A DNA stretch of 64,000 nt from positions 2,759,001-2,823,000 of the forward strand of contig CM063253.1 of NCBI GenBank assembly GCA_032158295.1, written 5' to 3'. Within the stretch, counting starts at the first letter, position 1. Each line of letters opens with the position of its first letter. The translations under genes were made by a program, and so were the position numbers. The notes beneath the pieces were generated by a model. The model did no database searches, was not told the origin of the DNA, and saw only the letters and a program-made list of their open reading frames with translations. Of the stretch, positions 58,023 through 64,000 are shown one piece after another. The stretch is from Pycnopodia helianthoides. Taxonomy: Eukaryota > Echinodermata > Asteroidea > Forcipulatida > Asteriidae.

Positions 58023-58243
58023 TTAAAGGTACACGTTGCCTTGAATCGGGAGAGTTGGTCTATAAAAAGCGTTTGTAACCGTTTGTTTAGAAATGCATAT
58101 GGCTAGAAAGATGTTACAAAAGTAGAATACAATGATTCACACAAATATGCCTCGAAATTGCGTGTTTTTTTAAAACTTTGCGAACTAACACGATCGGCCA
58201 TTTTGTGGCCGATCGTGTTAGTTCGCAAAGTTAAAAAAAAATT
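58023..58243. mobile_element. MITE family G, truncated foldback copy (TNPO1 intron)
   Basis: The left arm is as in 37560-37905, but the right arm is missing. In its place is a perfect 27-base inverted repeat (58174-58200 with 58206-58232, 5-base loop) made from the element's centre, then A and T runs. Confidence 0.75.
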
Positions 58244-58432
58244 TTTTTTTAATTCCAGCCCTGCAAAAGGCCAATTTAAACCCAACAATTCAGTGGATAC
58301 AACCAAAAAAATTCAGGAGCAATTTAATTACAACTCAATGCTAGCTGACATCATAAGCAAAAGAGAAATCTAAAAATTCACGACAAATAACCAATTATAT
58401 GGTTTTTAAGGCATTGCATGGTGAGGTATCAA

Positions 58433-58624
58433 TGTATATTCGGTTTGCGGTAACACCATGTGTATAATTATCTACTTTGCCGTGTAGATTAAGTCTCCCC
58501 CGAATTCCAAAAAAATCTTCTCTGCAGTAGTAGAACAAATAGTCAAGACAAGTTCTCTGAAGAACAAAATCTACACAGCAAAGTAGATAATCATACACAT
58601 GGTGTTACCGCACACCGAATATAC
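58433..58624. mobile_element. MITE with 48-base inverted ends (TNPO1 intron)
   Basis: tgtatattcggtttgcggta to ccgcacaccgaatatac, with taacaccatgtgtataatta paired to taatcatacacatggtgtta. About 190 bases. Confidence 0.75.
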
Positions 58625-58699
58625 AATAAAAATAACCAACTATTTACCACACAAGCAGTTTTCCCCTGTGACTTGACTTTTGATCACAAGAGGGGGCTA

Positions 58700-58837
<138 letters not shown>

Positions 58838-58885
58838 TTAGCGAAAATGGCAGTTGTGGAGCTGTCAGACCATACCCCAACATCA

Positions 58886-59078
58886 GGGCCCAATTTCATA
58901 GAGCTGCTTAAGCAGAAAATATTGCTTAACAAGTTTCTGCTTAGCAGAAATGAGCAGGATACCAGTAACAAATTGTACGCATGACATGGCATTTTGGCCA
59001 GTAACCTTATTCTGGTAAGCATCATTTTGTTGTGCTCAGCTACTTTTTGTGCTGAAGCAGCTCTATGAAATTGGGCCC
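58886..59078. mobile_element. MITE family C, copy 6 (TNPO1 intron)
   Basis: gggcccaatttcatagagct to agctctatgaaattgggccc. It is followed after 14 bases by copy 7 in the same orientation. Confidence 0.85.
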
Positions 59079-59092
59079 TTACGCTAACATCG

Positions 59093-59286
59093 GGGCACAA
59101 TTTCCTAGAGCTGCTTAAGCAGAAAATATTGCTGAACAATTTTCTGCTTTGCAGAAATCAGCAGGATACCAGTCACAAACTGTACATGTGACATGGTAGT
59201 TTGGCTGGTAACCTTATTCTAGTGAGCATAATTTTCTTTTGCTTAGCTACTTTTTTGTGCTTAACCAGCTCTATGAAAGTGGACCC
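59093..59286. mobile_element. MITE family C, copy 7, tandem to copy 6
   Basis: ggggcacaatttcctagagc to agctctatgaaagtggaccc. Both copies are preceded by aacatcrggg, which suggests tandem duplication of one insertion together with its flank. Confidence 0.8.
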
Positions 59287-59843
59287 TGCAGAAGTGACCA
59301 AGGTTCTTGTAAATTTTAACATTCCTGATAAAGAGCTGCCAGAGCTGCCAGCATTTGCATCTTGCAATCAGGGAGATTTTGTACAACAATCAGCGAGATA
59401 ATTTAGAATTACATTCAACATAACGAGGGAGAAATTTGGGTAATCTGGGAGATTTTTTCAAAATTTGTTCATCGTTTATTTCCAGGGAACTTTTTGGACA
59501 GAATCAGGGAGAGTTGGCAGCTCTGCACAGTTGTAGAAATAGATTTGTAGTTTGGGGGGTTTTTTTTTTGTGTTTTTTTTTTACATATTTTTTTTCCCAC
59601 CACCAGACATTTGCACACTTAACTCAGGCATAAACAGAGCATGCTCAGATGGGTTCCAAATTCAAGGAAAAAACAACAAAAACAAATCTATGATTTCAAA
59701 TCAATGGTAAAATGGCATCTGATTAGTTGGTTTGTCAATTTGATGAATGAGCCTCTGAAATTGATGATGATTGGACAAGGTTACCAGCCTGGGCGAGAAG
59801 GGGGGCGGGGGAAGGGGTGGAGGTCCATGATTAAATTTCTCCA

Positions 59844-60157
59844 TTAACACGTTGACTGCCGCCTGCAATATTCGTAGTAACAGGTTAGACGGATTCTGCC
59901 ACTACGAGTATACTCGTAGTGAATGAAAGGGCTTTGTATTATTAATTGAATACTCGGGCATCACTGAGCACGCAACACATACGCTTCCTGGCAGTGGTGA
60001 GGACATCGACCTTAGAATGTGCATGTAAATTTGTTTTGTTTTTGTATAGTACCTATTTGGTATGCGTGCATGCGCATCGCACTTATGTGCGCATGCGCAC
60101 CGCACTTGGCAAATGGGAACGCACTACGAATATAATGACCGGCAGTCAACGTGTTAA
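59844..60157. mobile_element. piggyBac-like MITE with TTAA duplication (TNPO1 intron)
   Basis: TTAA then cacgttgactgccg at the left; cggcagtcaacgtg then TTAA at the right. 314 bases. The TTAA target and CACGTTGACTGCC-type ends are characteristic of non-autonomous piggyBac elements. It ends 68 bases from the TNPO1 exon at 60226. Confidence 0.85.
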
Positions 60158-60225
60158 CAATACTGCCATGATATCATCCACTTGTATGAAAAAAACAATA
60201 TGAAACATAACTAAGAAATACACAC

Positions 60226-60301
60226 CACTGTCGTATAAACTGTGGAAGCACAGGGGCCACAACTTGCGGGCAAACCAGGCCTAGGCGACCAATTGTGATT
60301 G
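60226..60301 (-). CDS. TNPO1: Transportin-1, internal exon
   Basis: This 76-bp exon completes the split Ala codon and reads [20 protein letters not shown] then FIRQ, ending two bases into a Trp codon. Animal TNPO1 has ITIGRLGYVCPQEVAP at this point. The acceptor is ...ccgtag and the donor gtgtgtat. The phases fit exactly with the exons on either side (63742-63837 upstream, 58715-58814 downstream). The 3.4-kb intron before it is the longest of the four visible. A piggyBac-like MITE (59844-60157) ends only 68 bases past its 5' splice site. Confidence 0.94.
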
Positions 60302-61036
60302 CTACGGTAACAAACAGAGTGAAGACCAATCACACGTCAACGTTACGTCACATGACAAGGAGTGAAGCAGGCAGGAGGGAGAGAAAGGAAAAAAAAAACA
60401 GAAAACGATTTCAACTCAAGAAAACAACCGCCGTCGGCACACAGACAACATGGTGTCCAGTCCGGATCATAAAATTAAGAGTTCACTGTAAAACGGAAAA
60501 TGGTACTCCACATCAAAAAAATAAATAATAATAATAATAATAAATGACATCTTTTTTTAAAACAGTTTTGAAACAAAATGCAAGAAACAGCTCTCTTCTC
60601 TTATGATTTTGAGATGAACAAAAGCGACCACAACATAGTAATCGGAATGAACGTGTCAACTGAATAACGACAGGACTGATTTTTGGTGTCATGGCGCGTT
60701 AATTGTTGACGACAACACCATGCAGAGGGACCACAATAAACACCATCAGGCCACATTGCACTGAAAAGAAAAAACTTCATTATGATCAACGCTGTATTGA
60801 ATTGTCTTCACTGAATTGGAATCTCGTCTCCCAAGTTACAATCCAATTAACATGACGTCCACCCTTTTTTCGCAATAAAAACAAATTGAACAACGGAACA
60901 ATTTAACTGAACAAATTTCAAAATATGCTTGTGCCGATATCAACATTTATCACAGTGATATATCGCTATAAAAATCACAATATTTGCTGATATCCTCGCC
61001 GTTTCATTGAATTATACAGAATTGATTAGCTCCAAT

Positions 61037-61286
61037 GCATAGAAATAGAACTCAGAGAATGCTATGTGTGCTTATCAATGCATTATCTGCTTTGAGGCAA
61101 GTCATGCGCGCAGCCATTGTAGCTGTATGGCAAATTCCAGCTTTCCCATTGGTTGATCTGGTTAATTTTGCCATACAGGCATGTCACATGGTATTAATAC
61201 TCTATGTCCACAGTTGACATAGAGGGCGTACACAGCAGACACAGACGACAATGGAGCTCAGCATTCTCTGTGTTCTATTTCTATGC
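61037..61286. mobile_element. Inverted-repeat element (TNPO1 intron)
   Basis: gcatagaaatagaactcaga at 61037 pairs with tctgtgttctatttctatgc ending at 61286; the 26-base arm has one mismatch. Unrelated to the other families here. Confidence 0.6.
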
Positions 61287-61390
61287 TCCCATGACATTAA
61301 GTTCCATGACAGCTATGTGTTTGGACAGCCATTGTATTGTATGTTTGCTTATTGCAAAACCAGATTCGCTGGGGATAGCCAATATTATTA

Positions 61391-61489
61391 GGTTTTACTA
61401 CCCACACACCGATGTGTGTAAAGCACTGCATACTCGGTACATGTACTTTTCACTCCCCCCCCCCCCGCCCCCCGGAGTCCTGTGAACCA
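61391..61489 (-). mobile_element. SINE tail fragment in a TNPO1 intron
   Basis: cacaccgatgtgtgtaaagc followed by a diverged gtactttt, a C run and ggagtcctgtgaa. It matches the tail of the SINE at 41928-42088, with a C expansion inside. Confidence 0.5.
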
Positions 61490-63363
61490 ATTTTTGAAAG
61501 TTGAAGAAAGGTGGCTGTACTGTTGATGAAACAACATGCATCAAGCTGTGTCTCAGCAAAAAAAAATAATGCCAATTGAACTGTGCAACCCGATTTTTCT
61601 GTTGGCTGAATTAAAACTCGTACAAAGCACGTAACAACTGTATTGTCTAGTTCGTAAAGTGTGACGTAATTTCACCTTAAGCCTTTCTTTTGGTGCCCCC
61701 CCCCCCAAAAAAAAATGATAATATGGAATTTGGGTTTCACACTGAATGACTGAAGTTGATAAGACTGATTTTTTAAAGTATATATTGCGATAGCTTAGTA
61801 TTCTAAAAAAAATATCCGATATTTTATTCAGCTGGAAAAAAATCTTGCACTACTCGATAATATTGTCCATCGGCACAAGCTTATTTCCAAAGAATCCACA
61901 CTTGAAAATATTTGAAGATAACAAATAGGCTTCACAGGCTAATGGAAATACTGCATTTTTTTATCAATAAAAAAAAGGCAGTAAAGTAGTATAACTTGTT
62001 ACGCAAACCATCAAATAAACTGAAACTAAACGTTTTTTTTCATTGACTGTAATTTGATTGTCCGATTTGTCATCTGGGCAACCTTCTGATATCCATCAAA
62101 CACCCACCACAAAACATGACCAGAGAATTTAAACAAACATGCAATCGAGCTGATTGGGCCATTTGCCATCAATTCTCATCAACTTGCCCCCAGTCCCTCC
62201 AGACTCTCTCGAATAAAGTACATGACATGGAGTGCATGCAATTACACAACACTCATACTATCAAAGACTAATGGTTTCCATGTGTCGTTTAGATTTTCTA
62301 TTTTGATGGATGCATCACAAATGGCCAACTTAAACTTCAATCTACTTTATGACCTACGGGAATATAATCTACCCTAAAGGCAGTGTCGTAGATTGTTTTT
62401 TTGTCAACTTTACGCTGATTTATAGGCCAAATTGGCAATAAACTGTCCAAGTCTCAAGCATATCAAAAACGATAAAAACAACAAAAACAAAGACTATACA
62501 TTTCTAAGAAATTAAACCTTCTCCTTAAACTACATTTATACAATAGTCTTGACAAATTAAAATACCCATAGCAAGTTGTTATAAATAAAATTTCAATTTT
62601 TATACAATACAAATAATTTGTTCAAATTAACACTGAAACAAAGTTAAAGCTTGGGACGAGGATGCTTATTTTTTCGCAGCAAAAATACTGCTACAGTATT
62701 TTCATCACGAACCAATCCACGTTAACAGCGAGGTGACCCGAGTACCAACCACAACTACGGGTACCAACCACAACTAGGGGCCGCAGCTTCCACAAACGAA
62801 CACCAATGAAATTTGAATCTCCAAAACATGCCTTGAGGTCAGTTCCGGAGCTTCGCATTTTTTCGACATACTTTTATTGATTTTCTAATCAACGGAGGGC
62901 ATTTCTGGACGAAATAATTTCGTAGCATCACCACCATTAACATCTTTATAACAAGTAAGCTTCGGACGGAAATATAGAAAAAAAAAAGGGGTCTCTACCA
63001 GAGTATGACCCTACCTTTAAAAGACCAAGTTCAAAGCGAACATAATCCAATTATTTAGCTTCCATAAATTTGATTGATACGTTTGAACATTCCCCCCTTA
63101 ACTTAAAAAGGTTATGAATTTCTTTTTAATACCACTCTACATCATTCATTCAACAACGAACACCAGTCTTGTAATATAGTTAAAGAGCCAATAAAAAATA
63201 AAACAGAATCAAACAACGGCTGCGCTTCTTTGCTTGATGTCGGACGAGCCGACCGTATCAGGGCGGACTTCAAGTTCAAGGTATACTTATTTCAACGGTC
63301 TCAGCAGGAATTAGAAGCAGAGTTGACCGAACAAATTTTGTGGCACAATACAATAGAAGTGAG

Positions 63364-63525
63364 TTTAAAGGGGCTGCGTTGTCATGATCAAAGCAGGCCC
63401 GTGGCTGTACATGCATCTATGAACTCTCATCCAGTTACTGCACGTATGCTGTAACTGGGTGAGAGTTCATCATTCCGTGTACAGCCACAGACCTGCTTTG
63501 ATCATGACGACACAGCCCCTTTAAA
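63364..63525. mobile_element. Palindromic MITE (TNPO1 intron)
   Basis: ttaaaggggctgcgttgtca to gacgacacagcccctttaa. The arms pair along nearly the whole 162 bases around cagttactgcacgtatgctg. TTAA is at both edges. Confidence 0.8.
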
Positions 63526-63741
63526 GTATGGTTGATAATGCTATAGGGGAGCCTAGAAGAAGATTTTAAAAGGTGGGCCTGATCAACATACAAGACATAT
63601 AAACTAGATAAAATTATTTATATTGAACTGCTGTGGAGCTGTTTAAAACGCGGACGCTCTCAACGACACTAACCAAATCATAACGTAAAGGTAATGTCCT
63701 AACCAAAGGTCAGAGGTCACCCTAGGTCGACAGTTACATAC

Positions 63742-63837
63742 CTGTGTTTTCTAGAAGCGTTTTGGGTGTGTTTGCTCTGTTGATGATATCCGTTAATTGA
63801 GTCAGTACCAACTGTATGTAGGGTTCCATTTCTTCAC
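63742..63837 (-). CDS. TNPO1: Transportin-1 (karyopherin beta-2), internal exon, first of five in the window
   Basis: Transportin-1 is a HEAT-repeat import receptor. It carries PY-NLS cargo such as hnRNP A1 and FUS through the nuclear pore and releases it on RanGTP binding. Read on the minus strand, this 96-bp exon gives [18 protein letters not shown] and then [13 protein letters not shown], close to animal TNPO1, where [10 protein letters not shown] is strongly conserved. The acceptor is ...cactag and the donor is gtatgt. The exon begins with two bases of a split Gly codon and ends with one base of a split Ala codon. Together the five exons here cover about 150 residues, the C-terminal HEAT repeats out of a usual length near 890 residues. 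Earlier exons are not in the window, since 63838-64000 shows none. TNPO2 is the alternative name in vertebrates; invertebrates usually have one copy. Identification rests on remembered family sequence. Confidence 0.94.
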
Positions 63838-63914
63838 CTAGTGATCAATCAATGAACATCAATCAGTCATCTAGAGTTACTCACAAGACTTCAACAGGGG
63901 AAAAACACTTGTGT

Positions 63915-63931
63915 CCCCCCCCCCCCCCCCC
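63915..63931 (+). repeat. Poly-C run
   Basis: Seventeen C bases in the TNPO1 intron at the window edge. Confidence 0.95.
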
Positions 63932-64000
63932 GGAAGAAAATATGATGACCTCTCCAACTTTAATTGGATGTTTGTATAGATGACAGCTGCTGCAATATTG

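Noticed and set aside
59641..59847. A 68-codon plus-strand frame with basic and Gly-rich ends
   Set aside because: It lies in a TNPO1 intron on the opposite strand, with no support.

Overview
This is animal nuclear DNA: no operons, spliced genes, dispersed short repeats, minisatellites and long homopolymer runs. The tRNA-derived SINEs, the palindromic MITE families and the closeness of the one recognisable protein to animal transportin suggest a marine invertebrate deuterostome, most likely an echinoderm and perhaps a sea star. That placement is inference; the sequence does not prove it.

The only protein gene I can name is transportin-1 (TNPO1, karyopherin beta-2). It lies on the minus strand at the right end. 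Five consecutive exons (63742-63837, 60226-60301, 58715-58814, 57713-57787, 56751-56858) encode the last 150 or so residues up to the stop codon, with matching splice phases. The 5' part of the gene lies beyond base 64000. Its introns carry at least seven short non-autonomous transposons and two SINE pieces.

A second real gene probably starts on the minus strand at 14422. It has a 48-codon first exon with a good donor and an NRF1-, CRE- and YY1-like promoter, and is divergent from an intact tRNA-Arg(CCG) gene at 14756-14828. A minus-strand open frame ending at 6529, followed by AATAAA, could be its last exon. A third minus-strand gene is suggested by an exon-like segment at 34555-34716 and a terminal-exon-like segment at 30161-30415 followed by AATAAA. 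Small plus-strand exon candidates lie at 20034-20078 and 20203-20278. I recognise none of these proteins.

The rest is repeat-dominated. 0-16 kb: short tandem repeats, MITEs, three SINEs, a LINE end and the gene-2 locus. 16-32 kb: MITEs, a GGGTCA-rich element family and a LINE fragment carrying a nested MITE. 32-34.5 kb: two long minisatellites. 35-50 kb: MITEs, SINEs, a 60-bp array and a 39-bp array. 50-56 kb: a C-rich array, a possible promoter and a nested element pair. 56-64 kb: the TNPO1 3' end.

Most MITEs here sit at TTAA and begin AGG. Several families with different ends share one internal core, which is the most unusual general pattern in the window. A second pattern is the GGGTCA-rich family, which contains perfect palindromic nuclear-receptor-like sites.
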